From Prevotellaceae bacterium (GTDB taxonomy: Bacteria > Bacteroidota > Bacteroidia > Bacteroidales > UBA932): 32,588 bases of DNA. The stretch spans positions 1 through 32,588 of the forward strand of contig JAITSM010000216.1 of assembly GCA_031287815.1 (NCBI GenBank), written 5' to 3'. How positions within the stretch are numbered: the first letter of the stretch is position 1; each line of letters begins with the position of its first letter. Below are positions 1 to 7,563 of the stretch, in pieces. The notes beneath the pieces were generated by a model. The model was not told the origin of the DNA. It saw only the letters and a program-made list of their open reading frames with translations, and did not search any database. The position numbers and the translations under genes were made by a program.

Positions 1-2145
1 GGGCATTCCCGCCGGCGCTTCTTCTTTCTTGGGTTCTTTGTTGATGAGCACCCCGCCGCGCGAGCCGTCGCGGTATACCGTGATGCCTTTGCATCCGCTC
101 TCCCACGCCGTTTTGTAGACCTCCGCTACTATTTCTTCGGTAATGTTTGCCGGCAGGTTGACCGTTACGCTGATAGAATGGTCTACCCATTTCTGTATGC
201 GTCCCTGCATTTTCACCTTCGCCACCCAGTCCACATCGTTGGCGGTGGCTTTATAATAGGGTGATTTCTCGATCAGCTGTTTTTGCTCTTCGTCGTTGTA
301 GTTCATCACTTCGTCGAGGTTATAGCCGTTGGCTTCGCACCATGTGAGGAATTTATGGTGGCACACGTTGTATTCTTCCCATGCGTCGCCCACTTCGTCG
401 GTGTAGGTAATCTTCGCATTCTTGTCGTTTGGGTTCACCTTGCGGCGGCGGCGGTACATGGGCGAGAACACCGGCTCGATGCCCGAGGTCGTTTGCGTCA
501 TCATGCTGGTGGTGCCGGTCGGCGCAATGGTGAGCATGGAAATATTGCGGCGGCCGTAGCGTACCATTTCTTCATACAATCCTTCGTCTTCTTTGCGGAT
601 ACGGTTAATCATCGGGTTGCTTTCTTCCCTTTTGGCGTCGTACATGGAAAACGTGCCGCGTTCTTTCGCCATGTTTACCGAAGCGCGATAGGCCTCTATG
701 GCCAATGTTTTTTGCACGCCTACGGAAAAGTCAATTGCTTCGTCCGTGCCGTAGCGCAGCCCCAGGGCGGCGAGCATGTCGCCTTCGGCGGTAATCCCCA
801 AGCCGGTGCGGCGGCCGTTGACGGCCTTTTCCTTTATCTTTATCCACAGTTCGCGTTCCACGCGGCGTACGTCGGCGTCTTCCGGGTCGCTGTCAATCTT
901 GGCAATGATGGCGTCTATTTTTTCCAGTTCCAAATCGATTAAATCGTCCATCAGGCGCATGGCTTTGGCCACATGCTGTATAAATAACGCTTTATTAAAT
1001 ACCGCCTTTTTCGTAAACGGGCTTTCGACATAGCCGTAAAGGTTGAGCGCAATCAGCCGGCAACTGTCGTAAGGGCACAGGGGTATTTCGCCGCAGGGGT
1101 TGGTGCTTACCGTGCGGTACCCCAAGTCGGCATAGCAGTCGGGCACCGATTCGCGGATAATCGTGTCCCAGAACAGCACGCCGGGCTCGGCGGATTTCCA
1201 TGCGTTGTGAACAATCTTTTTCCACAGGGACGTAGCGTCAATTTCCTTTTTGTATTTCGGATCTTTGGCATCAATCGGGTATTGCGCTACATATTTTTTC
1301 CCGTGCAGGGCGGCGCGCATAAATTCATCGTCGATTTTCACCGACACGTTGGCACCCGTTACTTTTCCCTGTTCCATTTTCGCATCAATGAAATGCTCTG
1401 CGTCGGGGTGCTTAATGGAGATGCTTAACATCAGCGCGCCGCGCCGGCCGTCCTGCGCCACTTCGCGCGTAGAGTTCGAATAGCGCTCCATGAAGGGCAC
1501 TACGCCGGTGGAAGTAAGAGCGCTGTTCAGCACCGGGCTGCCTCCCGGGCGGATATGCGAGAGGTCGTGCCCCACGCCGCCGCGCCGTTTCATCAGCTGC
1601 ACCTGTTCTTCGTCGATGCGCATAATGCCGCCGTAAGAATCGGCAGGGTTTTTATGCCCGATGACAAAACAATTCGACAATGACGCAATCTGGCAATCGT
1701 TACCTATACCGGTCATGGGGCCGCCCTGCGGGATGATATATTTAAAGTCTTTCAGCAGTTCGAAAATATCTCCGGCGCTCATCGGGTTGGCGTATTGTTG
1801 CTCGATACGCGCGAACTCCCCTGCCAGCCGCCGGTGCATGTCGTCGGGCGTGCGTTCGAAAATATTTCCGAACGAGTCTTTCATTGCATACTTGGTTACC
1901 CACACGTTGGCCGCCATTTCATCGCCGTTGAAATAGGCTTTGGTTGCCGCTACCGCTTCTTCGTAACTGTAAATTTTTTGTTTGCCGGCTTTGTTCGCCG
2001 TTTTTTCCGCCTGTTTTTCCACCTGCGGTTCTTTATTTGGAGTCATTTCTTCTTTTAGTTTTATATATTTTTCTTCCGGTATATTAAACGGTATACTCAC
2101 CGGGGCGATTCCCGGTAGCGGTGACGGTTGCATGGCAAGGTTCAT
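1..2145 (-). CDS. nrdJ: Adenosylcobalamin-dependent (class II) ribonucleoside-diphosphate reductase, C-terminus beyond the window
   Basis: Reduces ribonucleotides to deoxyribonucleotides using coenzyme B12 as radical source. The reverse-strand frame is open for 715 codons from ATG 2145 to the left edge with no stop, so the 3' end is missing. Visible motifs: NDCQIASLSNCFV near residues 148-160, which should hold one of the redox cysteines; RRGGVGHDLSHIRP; and the active-site loop NPCGEIPL at residues 349-356, whose C351 and E353 match the thiyl-radical cysteine and catalytic glutamate of the family. APTGTTSMM occurs further on. In-frame ATGs at 2133 and 2046 are alternative starts. No strong Shine-Dalgarno is seen, which is normal for Bacteroidota. 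The lysine-rich stretch at the left edge (KKEEAPAG) probably leads to the usual C-terminal region. No nrdB-type small subunit is adjacent, as expected for class II. Family assignment is firm; the start is uncertain. Confidence 0.93.
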   Translation of the reverse strand, partial: MNLAMQPSPLPGIAPVSIPFNIPEEKYIKLKEEMTPNKEPQVEKQAEKTANKAGKQKIYSYEEAVAATKAYFNGDEMAANVWVTKYAMKDSFGNIFERTPDDMHRRLAGEFARIEQQYANPMSAGDIFELLKDFKYIIPQGGPMTGIGNDCQIASLSNCFVIGHKNPADSYGGIMRIDEEQVQLMKRRGGVGHDLSHIRPGGSPVLNSALTSTGVVPFMERYSNSTREVAQDGRRGALMLSISIKHPDAEHFIDAKMEQGKVTGANVSVKIDDEFMRAALHGKKYVAQYPIDAKDPKYKKEIDATSLWKKIVHNAWKSAEPGVLFWDTIIRESVPDCYADLGYRTVSTNPCGEIPLCPYDSCRLIALNLYGYVESPFTKKAVFNKALFIQHVAKAMRLMDDLIDLELEKIDAIIAKIDSDPEDADVRRVERELWIKIKEKAVNGRRTGLGITAEGDMLAALGLRYGTDEAIDFSVGVQKTLAIEAYRASVNMAKERGTFSMYDAKREESNPMINRIRKEDEGLYEEMVRYGRRNISMLTIAPTGTTSMMTQTTSGIEPVFSPMYRRRRKVNPNDKNAKITYTDEVGDAWEEYNVCHHKFLTWCEANGYNLDEVMNYNDEEQKQLIEKSPYYKATANDVDWVAKVKMQGRIQKWVDHSISVTVNLPANITEEIVAEVYKTAWESGCKGITVYRDGSRGGVLINKEPKKEEAPAGMP

Positions 2146-2349
2146 CTTTTTTTAATTTAAATAAATAATAATAAAATATTAAGGTGGTTTTATTTTGTGC
2201 AAAACGGAATGCTAAGTTACGACAACTTCCAATTTTTTTGGTAGGACAAAAACGATACTTATTAACGAAGAAATTAACAAGCGGACGGAACGTAAGGCCT
2301 AATCAGCGTTCCCGGTTTTTCAACAACGCTTTGTGCATAAAAAGTGGTA

Positions 2350-3396
2350 TCAGCAGCAATGCAGCTCGCAATCAGTACACCGGGAGAATTCTCCCTGCAA
2401 ACGCTTTTCTACCAACCCGGCGATACGCTCGCGCAACGGGGCAATGCCTATTTTGTCGAGGACGTCCTGCACAAACCCGATTTGCTGGAGCAGGCGCGCC
2501 TCTTTGAGCGCCACGCCGCGTGAACGAAGGTAAAACAGCGCCTGCTCGTCAAGCTGGCCAATGGTTGCGCCGTGCGAACACTTAACGTCGTCGGCGTAAA
2601 TTTCCAGTTGCGGCTGTGTGTACATTTTGGCCTGCTTGGTGAGCAATAAATTATTGTTTGCTTGGTAAGCTTCCGTTTTTTGCGCATCCTTGGCCACCAG
2701 CACGCGCCCGTGAAAGCGGCCGACCGCTTCGTTGTCCACGATGCCTTTGAACAGCTGGTCGCTCCGGCAGGAACCTACTTCATGGGTGATGCTGATGTCC
2801 GTCACAACCTTTTGCGTTCCGTCAATCAGGAACAGCCCGTTGGCGTGGCAGCCGGCATTTTCGCCCTGCAGCTTTATATCCATCACATTTTCGATGAATG
2901 CGCCGTGGAGCGTCATCACATTGCAGGTAACCCTGCTGCCGGTTGCTTGCCGTATGCGTATTTCCGAGCGGTGCTGGGAGCGGTTGTGTTCGCTTTGCAT
3001 CCACAGCAGTTCCAGTTGCGCGCCGGGTTGCACGACAATCGTTGTGGAACATTCCGTCATAAATGCATCGGGCGAAAGCGTGTGGTCGCAAATAATCAGC
3101 TGCGCCTGCGCCTGCGCCCCTATGAGGAATGTATTCGAAAATACCAGGCTGTCCGTATTCGCCCCGGTACGTATGTTAATAATTTGCAGCGGTTGCGCCA
3201 ATACTGCGCCAGCCGCCACCGTCAAGGCAACGCCCCTGCCGTTTTGATGCGGCGCAATCGTGAATTTTTCCGGCATCGCAGGCGCCTGTTCGCGATAAAC
3301 GCCGTTTATTACCAACGACGGTTGCAGCGTTGTCAGCGGCACATGGCAATGAAAGTCCGGGATATTGTCAGGTGTATAGTGGAAATGTTGCGTCAT
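2350..3396 (-). CDS. sufD: Fe-S cluster assembly protein SufD
   Basis: Component of the SufBCD scaffold for iron-sulfur cluster assembly in the cytoplasm. The 348-residue product has the SufD beta-helix core. This includes the RSDQLFKGIVDNEAVGRFHGRV segment, the QTEAYQANNNLLL-like stretch (here KTEAYQANNNLLL), and DDVKCSHGATIGQLDEQALFYLRSRG with the conserved Cys-Ser-His-Gly, followed by the helical tail LLQQIGFVQDVLDKI. It is shorter than many SufD proteins, mainly at the N-terminus. The tail is odd: it ends CTDCELHCC, four cysteines in nine residues. sufB and sufC are not next to it; upstream lies a gene-free, repeat-containing region. A TAATTTTG box (plus-strand 3407-3414) about 10 bp before ATG 3396 may be its -7 element. 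SufB is the main alternative, but length and context of the CSHG block favour SufD. Confidence 0.87.
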   Translation of the reverse strand: MTQHFHYTPDNIPDFHCHVPLTTLQPSLVINGVYREQAPAMPEKFTIAPHQNGRGVALTVAAGAVLAQPLQIINIRTGANTDSLVFSNTFLIGAQAQAQLIICDHTLSPDAFMTECSTTIVVQPGAQLELLWMQSEHNRSQHRSEIRIRQATGSRVTCNVMTLHGAFIENVMDIKLQGENAGCHANGLFLIDGTQKVVTDISITHEVGSCRSDQLFKGIVDNEAVGRFHGRVLVAKDAQKTEAYQANNNLLLTKQAKMYTQPQLEIYADDVKCSHGATIGQLDEQALFYLRSRGVALKEARLLQQIGFVQDVLDKIGIAPLRERIAGLVEKRLQGEFSRCTDCELHCC

Positions 3397-3428
3397 AATA
3401 ATAGTGCAAAATTACACAATATTATTGA

Positions 3429-3526
3429 ATGGAGAGGGGAGAGGGAGTTAGGAGTTAGGAGTTAGGAGTTAGGAGTTAAAAACTAAAAACTAAAAGTGCT
3501 GGCGCCAGCTAACTCTTAACTCTTAG
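3429..3526. repeat. Short tandem words (GAGTTAG-type) around the palindrome GCTGGCGCCAGC
   Basis: GGAGTTA is repeated about four times (3445-3478), then AAAACTA words, then the perfect palindrome GCTGGCGCCAGC at 3498-3509, then TAACTCT words in the opposite sense to 3526. The arms are roughly complementary, so the block can fold back. Related blocks occur at 14512, 14954, 24966, 32317 and 32372. They resemble the short tandemly repeated repetitive (STRR) heptamers described in cyanobacteria; that comparison is by appearance only. Confidence 0.7.
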
Positions 3527-3608
3527 AAACGATGATACAGTAATGGCTTTTTGATATTCGCTTCTTGTGTTTTAACGCAATGAATCGAAAAAAAATCATG
3601 AAATAAAA

Positions 3609-3639
3609 TTTGCAAATAAAAAATAAAGTAATATATTTG
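3609..3639 (+). promoter_or_regulatory. Promoter of leader RNA copy 1
   Basis: TTTG at 3609-3612, a 19-bp spacer and TATATTTG at 3632-3639 match the Bacteroidetes primary-sigma promoter (TTTG / TAnnTTTG). The copy in front of the paralogous gene (14893-14923, minus) has exactly the same spacing. The conserved RNA block begins 8 nt after the -7 box. Confidence 0.75.
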
Positions 3640-3646
3640 CAGCGTT

Positions 3647-3916
3647 AATTATGCTCTTTACATATTGGCGTTTTATTTTTTAACGGAAATCTTCACAATT
3701 TCTAATTGTCCTATAAATAAAGTAAGTCACTTTTTATTTTATGAACGTGAACTTATTGGTTATAGGACAGGGTAGTGAAGAACCTCCGTTAAAAATCAAT
3801 TTAGTTCGCGTTTCGTATTTATATGGAATAACGTCAAAACAGTGAAAATGGCAGCGAATAAAAAATCGTAGCGAGGGGTTGTTTTTATGAAAAAGTTTGT
3901 GTTTGAAAACAACCCT
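3647..3916 (+). ncRNA. Structured leader RNA, copy 1 (unrecognised family)
   Basis: Stems, as 5' and 3' arms: H1 3677-3687/3785-3795 (11 bp); H2 3690-3696/3775-3781 (7 bp); H3 3706-3716/3760-3770 (11 bp with one G-U); H4 3723-3730/3747-3755 (one bulge). Internal loops are AA/ACC between H1 and H2, and AATTTCTAA/GGTA between H2 and H3. The tip 3743-3752 can pair with 3804-3813 (10 bp, two G-U), forming a pseudoknot that competes with H4. A terminal hairpin pairs GGGTTGTTTT (3876-3885) with 3906-3915. Copy 2 at 14571-14887 keeps the same plan, loops and 5' block ATTATGCTCTTT while most stem sequences differ, so the structure itself appears selected. It lies between a good promoter and a secreted-protein gene, so it is a 5' leader or a separate small RNA. 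No intrinsic terminator is evident, which favours a leader. Confidence 0.75.
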
Positions 3917-3952
3917 GAAGCTGCGAAAAGAACGTGGACTTATAGAACATAG
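3887..3952 (+). CDS. Possible 21-residue leader peptide in the terminal hairpin of leader RNA copy 1
   Basis: ATG 3887 opens a 21-codon frame beginning MKKFVFENNPEAA and ending in TAG, 48 bp before the next gene. The start lies in the loop of the 3876-3915 hairpin and the frame runs through its 3' arm. In copy 2 the equivalent position encodes EKVFVFETK in frame, so the short segment FVFE is shared. Its length, lack of known family and lack of an ATG in copy 2 make coding doubtful; the shared bases could equally be RNA loop conservation. Confidence 0.28.
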   Translation: MKKFVFENNPEAAKRTWTYRT

Positions 3953-4000
3953 ACAATAGACAAAAAAAATTAAATATTAACTTTTTAAAAATATATTTTT

Positions 4001-5272
4001 ATGAAAACAAAACTTTTCTTTCTTCTCGCAATGCTTATAGGCGTTGCAGCAAGCGCCACCGTAACCGTAACGCCGCTTTCTACGGATTATTCCACCAACA
4101 AAGTAACCTTTAAAGTGGAATGGACGAACACCCCCTCTGCGCCCTACAATAATCGTGTGTGGGTGTGGATAGATTTCTGCCCGGTAACAGGCACAACGTC
4201 GGCAAACTCTTTTTCTACCGCCACCATTTCCAACCCTGCCAAAACAGGCGGAAACGGTACGGTTACTAACGCCACTGAGCGCGGCTTTTTTATTGAATAT
4301 GCCGCTGCCAATGCAGGAACAACTGTTACCGCCACATTAAGCAATGCAAGCGGCAAGTTCAATTGGTGCGCCTACGGCAGCGACTACCCGCCGAATGTAA
4401 CGTTGGAAAAGGGGACTTATACCTTTAAAGGTACAACCGATTTTATAGTAAGCAATCCCGCACAGACTGTAACTACTGCGACCATACCGCAAGCAAGTTT
4501 AACCGTTACTGCATCCAGTACATTTACGGATGCTACCGGTTGTCCCGGCATAGGAAGCCTTTATTGCCCCTACACAGGCAGCGATTTATATATGGATGCT
4601 ACGCATCTTTGCCGGCAACGCCCAAGCGGCGCACAGAATTGGGAAGCATGGATAAAAGACACGCGGGATAATGAACTGTATAGAATTGTGAAAATGCCCG
4701 ACAATAAATGGTGGTTGGCACAGAATGTAAAATTGGCGAGCTATAATGGAAAGACCGCCGGTACGACTAGTTCCAACTGTGCAAAGGATGAGTGTGGAAG
4801 AATATATTCGCGCGATGAGACCATCGGTGCTTGGGGTGGCTCAAATGGGTTTGGGGCAAACATTCAGGGTATTTGCCCAAATGGATGGCTTTTGCCGAGT
4901 TATACCGAATTCTTAAACATGCTGGTGTCACTCGTAAATGGTGCGAGTTACACTTATTACACGGGTAACCCCGGGTGCATTGGTTATAGGTTAAGCTCAG
5001 GGGTTTCAAGAATAGTCGCTGCTAAAGAAAACGTTTGCCAAACAAGCAATGATGTGTACGGGTGGGCTTCCGAAAAAACAATCTATGAAAACACCACCCT
5101 CGATGCTGAAGGCTGGATGTTGTCGCAAACCGCCGACCAGCAATACTGGGTCGTGCGGAAGATGACGCATATGTGTGTTGCCGGTGATGCTTGCGATTAT
5201 GTCAGTGTTGCACGAGCGCTTTACCCACAGAACGCCATGAACACTACAGTGCGTTGTATTCGCACTTTATAG
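4001..5272 (+). CDS. Secreted protein with shared N-terminal domain and C-terminal FISUMP-type domain
   Basis: 423 residues. A signal peptide (residues 1-19, MKTKLFFLLAMLIGVAASA) is followed by a beta-rich, Thr/Asn-rich domain of about 140 residues (VTPLSTDYSTNKVTFKVEW ... GKFNWCAYGSDYPPN). The paralogue at 13498-14403 has the same domain. After DATGCPG (near 176-182) the two proteins differ completely. Here the C-terminal part, about 210-423, looks like the Fibrobacter succinogenes major paralogous (FISUMP) domain: DNELYRIVKMPDNKWWLAQNVK, GICPNGWLLPS, and a closing TTVRCIRTL. That domain is related in fold to C-type-lectin/formylglycine-generating folds; substrate unknown. No type IX secretion C-terminal domain is visible. 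The gene is preceded by a promoter and structured leader RNA and stands alone. The surface or secreted location is inferred from the signal peptide. Confidence 0.82.
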   Translation: MKTKLFFLLAMLIGVAASATVTVTPLSTDYSTNKVTFKVEWTNTPSAPYNNRVWVWIDFCPVTGTTSANSFSTATISNPAKTGGNGTVTNATERGFFIEYAAANAGTTVTATLSNASGKFNWCAYGSDYPPNVTLEKGTYTFKGTTDFIVSNPAQTVTTATIPQASLTVTASSTFTDATGCPGIGSLYCPYTGSDLYMDATHLCRQRPSGAQNWEAWIKDTRDNELYRIVKMPDNKWWLAQNVKLASYNGKTAGTTSSNCAKDECGRIYSRDETIGAWGGSNGFGANIQGICPNGWLLPSYTEFLNMLVSLVNGASYTYYTGNPGCIGYRLSSGVSRIVAAKENVCQTSNDVYGWASEKTIYENTTLDAEGWMLSQTADQQYWVVRKMTHMCVAGDACDYVSVARALYPQNAMNTTVRCIRTL

Positions 5273-5543
5273 TTTATGCCAAATAATAAACTCACCGGAG
5301 CAACAATATTGCTTTGAGCCGCCGCATAGCTTGTCCCTGCTGTGGTTTTTCCGTTCCACCTTTTAAAAACCATTCACATGAAATAGGAGTTAGTTTGTTA
5401 TTGTGATTTAAAGTTTCTTCCGGCGAAAGCCTATGAGACTTTTGTAGAGCAGCTGCCGCCGCTAACGCCGCCATTAGAAAATTAAATTCCAACAAGGCGA
5501 CCAAAACTCTTAACTTTTAATTTTTAACTTTTAGTTCTTAACT
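5273..5543. repeat. Convergent intergenic region with AACTTTTA/AGTTCTTA short repeats
   Basis: Between the convergent FISUMP gene and the corC-like gene. The first 230 bp hold nothing I can identify; a 70-codon minus-strand frame there has no recognisable content. From 5505 to 5543 the sequence is a run of TTAACTTTTAAT-like words abutting the stop codon of the minus-strand gene, the same word family as near 3480 and 24980. No convincing terminator hairpin is seen. Confidence 0.5.
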
Positions 5544-6806
5544 CTACTCGTCGGTCAGTGCGAGGCGCACCAAATCAATTTTAGTGGTAGAGGCTTTGAG
5601 GATGTGGATGCGAAAACGCCCGAATTGCAATACTTCGTTGGGTTGCGGGATACTTTCGTTGCAGTAGGTGATATACCCGGCGAGCGTTTCATACTCGTCG
5701 GATTCGGGGAGGTCGAGTTCGTAGGCTTTGTTGAGGTATTTTATTTCAAGGCGTCCCGAAAATTCAAATTCCGTGTCCGACAATTTTCGTTCCGTGAGTT
5801 CTTCGTTGTCGTGCTCGTCGCGTATTTCGCCGAAAATTTCTTCAATAATATCTTCAATGGTTACCAGCCCGGCTGTGCCGCCGTATTCGTCGGTAACTAC
5901 CGCCAACGCCTTTCCCTGTTTGATGAATGAAGCAAGCAGTTTTTGCGCCGGCATGGTTTCCGGCACAAAATCCATCGGGCGTAACAGTTCCGTCCGGTCT
6001 TTTTTCAAAAACAAATCTTTTGAGTGGACATAGCCTATGATATGGTCGATATTTTCGCGGTATACCAAGATGCGCGAATGCCCGCTCCGGATAAAGGCCT
6101 GGTGGAGGGCGTCGAACAGCTCGTCTTTTTCTATCGCCACCAAATCGGTGCGCGGCACCATGCATTCCCGCACGAGCACTTCGGAAAAATCCAGCGCATT
6201 CTGGAATATCTCCATATCGTGTTCGTATTCGTTCTCGTCGCTGCCCGCGCTGCTGACTTCGTTGGACAGGCTCATCAGGTCGGCTTTGCTGAACAACATT
6301 TTGGAATGTTTGGCGGCCAGTTTTATGCCGAATAGCCGGAGTAACCCTATTGACAGGGCGGTTACAAACTTTACTATCGGATACAGCAGGATGTAGCACA
6401 AAAAGGCAGGCCAGCAAAGGGTTTTCAACAGCCCGTTCGGATTCATCCGCGCGAGTATTTTGGGCAGGTACTCCGCCGTTACCAGCACAATCAATGTGGC
6501 GAAGAGGGTTTCAATAAGCAGTATCCCGCCGCTGGACTGCACAATATATTCCACAATGAACGGCTCGCAGAGGTTGGCCATGGCGATGCCGTATATCACC
6601 AGCGTGATGTTGTTTCCCATGAGCATAGTGGAAATATATTCGCTTGTCCGGCGCAGGAAGAAGCCGACGATTCTGGTGTAAGGCTTGTTTTGCTTGCGGT
6701 CTAACTCTATTCTCAGCTTGTTGGACGACAGCAATGCTACTTCCATACCGGAAAAGAAGGCGGAAAAAAGCAACGCCAGCAGCACGATGATTAACGAAGT
6801 ACTCAT
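5544..6806 (-). CDS. CNNM/CorC (HlyC) family membrane protein with CBS pair; GldE/hemolysin-like
   Basis: 420 residues with the standard order of the family. An N-terminal DUF21/CNNM transmembrane domain (1-190) has helices starting SLIIVLLALLFSAFFSGMEVALL. A tandem CBS domain follows (about 205-335; MVPRTDLVAIE, HSRILVYRENIDHIIGYVHSKDL, AVVTDEYGGTAGLVTIEDIIEEIFGEI). A C-terminal CorC_HlyC domain (about 345-420) ends IDLVRLALTDE. Members are proposed to handle Mg2+/Co2+ efflux; GldE of gliding flavobacteria belongs to the same family. The start overlaps the lptC stop by 4 bp (ATGA), so the two are translationally coupled in a minus-strand operon with lptC, the outer-membrane protein and coaX. 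Whether it has a GldE role cannot be told from sequence, although a gliding/T9SS operon is present in the window. Confidence 0.88.
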   Translation of the reverse strand: MSTSLIIVLLALLFSAFFSGMEVALLSSNKLRIELDRKQNKPYTRIVGFFLRRTSEYISTMLMGNNITLVIYGIAMANLCEPFIVEYIVQSSGGILLIETLFATLIVLVTAEYLPKILARMNPNGLLKTLCWPAFLCYILLYPIVKFVTALSIGLLRLFGIKLAAKHSKMLFSKADLMSLSNEVSSAGSDENEYEHDMEIFQNALDFSEVLVRECMVPRTDLVAIEKDELFDALHQAFIRSGHSRILVYRENIDHIIGYVHSKDLFLKKDRTELLRPMDFVPETMPAQKLLASFIKQGKALAVVTDEYGGTAGLVTIEDIIEEIFGEIRDEHDNEELTERKLSDTEFEFSGRLEIKYLNKAYELDLPESDEYETLAGYITYCNESIPQPNEVLQFGRFRIHILKASTTKIDLVRLALTDE

Positions 6807-7561
6807 GGGCGGACTATTTCTTCCTGGATTTTTTCCTGCGTAGCGAAGGGGGAAAGTATTTCCGCAGGTTGTTTATCAAGCATCCTGGCTCTTTTCGCCG
6901 GTTGCGGCGGCTCCGCCTCCTGCGGCGCACCGGTTTCCGCCGGGCTGCCAGCGGGCAGCGCAGCGGCTACGCTGTCCTGTGTGGCAGGCTCGTCGGACAC
7001 GTACAGTATGCCGTTATTGGCATTAAAGAATTTGTAGCCTTCAAACCGTTCGTCGGCCACCATGCCGCCCAGCCCGTCGAATGACAAATCGGGCGTAACG
7101 ATGCGTACCGGCGCATGGGTGTAAATATTTTTCTTCGCCCGGTCCCAGTACAGCGTATCGGTGTACAGCGTTTGTTGTTTCAGGTGGTTTTTGACGACTA
7201 CATTTCCTATGGCTTCCCAGTATTCCACCGGCTTTTCCCGGTTGTAGGCATAGTCGGCAATAATTTCGTTTTCCAGTTCGTGCGCAGCGGTATAAAAATA
7301 AACGTGCATGCCTTCCGGAAATACATTGTAGGGTTCTTCCGCCAGCAGGAAGCGTTGCAGCAACGGCGCTTCCAGATGCATGCGCAGCAAGCCGTTTTCG
7401 GTATAGTTAATCTGCAACCGGTCGATTTCCAAAGTAGGCACCTGCTTGTGGTCTTCAATCGCCGAAAGTTTATCCTGCCGGCTGTCGCACGAGCCGGACA
7501 GGAGAGCGCCTGCCATAAGCGCCACCAACAGGTTGGGACACGTGGTGCGGCGGTTATTCAT
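6803..7561 (-). CDS. lptC: LPS export system periplasmic protein LptC, lipoprotein type
   Basis: 252 residues. LptC hands lipopolysaccharide from the LptBFG transporter to the periplasmic LptA bridge. The N-terminus has a signal with a lipobox-like LSGSC (C25), giving a membrane-anchored lipoprotein. Residues about 40-190 form the LptC/OstA-like beta-jellyroll: TLEIDRLQINYTENGLLRMHLEAPLLQRF, the conserved FPEGMHVYFY, then ADYAYN, EAIGNVVVKN, LYTDTLYWDRAKKNIYT and FDGLGGMVADERFEGYKF. The last ~55 residues are Pro/Ala/Glu-rich and likely disordered (AGSPAETGAPQEAEPPQP). It lies 2 bp after the stop of the outer-membrane protein gene and overlaps the corC-like gene by 4 bp. From memory, linkage of coaX, a barrel protein, lptC and a hemolysin-like gene is common in Bacteroidales. 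Confidence 0.85.
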   Translation of the reverse strand: MNNRRTTCPNLLVALMAGALLSGSCDSRQDKLSAIEDHKQVPTLEIDRLQINYTENGLLRMHLEAPLLQRFLLAEEPYNVFPEGMHVYFYTAAHELENEIIADYAYNREKPVEYWEAIGNVVVKNHLKQQTLYTDTLYWDRAKKNIYTHAPVRIVTPDLSFDGLGGMVADERFEGYKFFNANNGILYVSDEPATQDSVAAALPAGSPAETGAPQEAEPPQPAKRARMLDKQPAEILSPFATQEKIQEEIVRP

Positions 7562-7563
7562 GA

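Noticed and set aside
3647-3916. tmRNA, 6S RNA, RNase P RNA or SRP RNA
   Set aside because: None of the conserved sequences of these RNAs is present, there are two copies, and the tRNA-like ends of tmRNA are absent.
4640-5272. Diversity-generating retroelement target (FISUMP has a lectin-like fold)
   Set aside because: No reverse transcriptase gene and no template-repeat copy of the C-terminal region was seen in the window.
5292-5504. 70-codon minus-strand frame after the FISUMP gene
   Set aside because: No recognisable domain, signal or operon context; likely chance.
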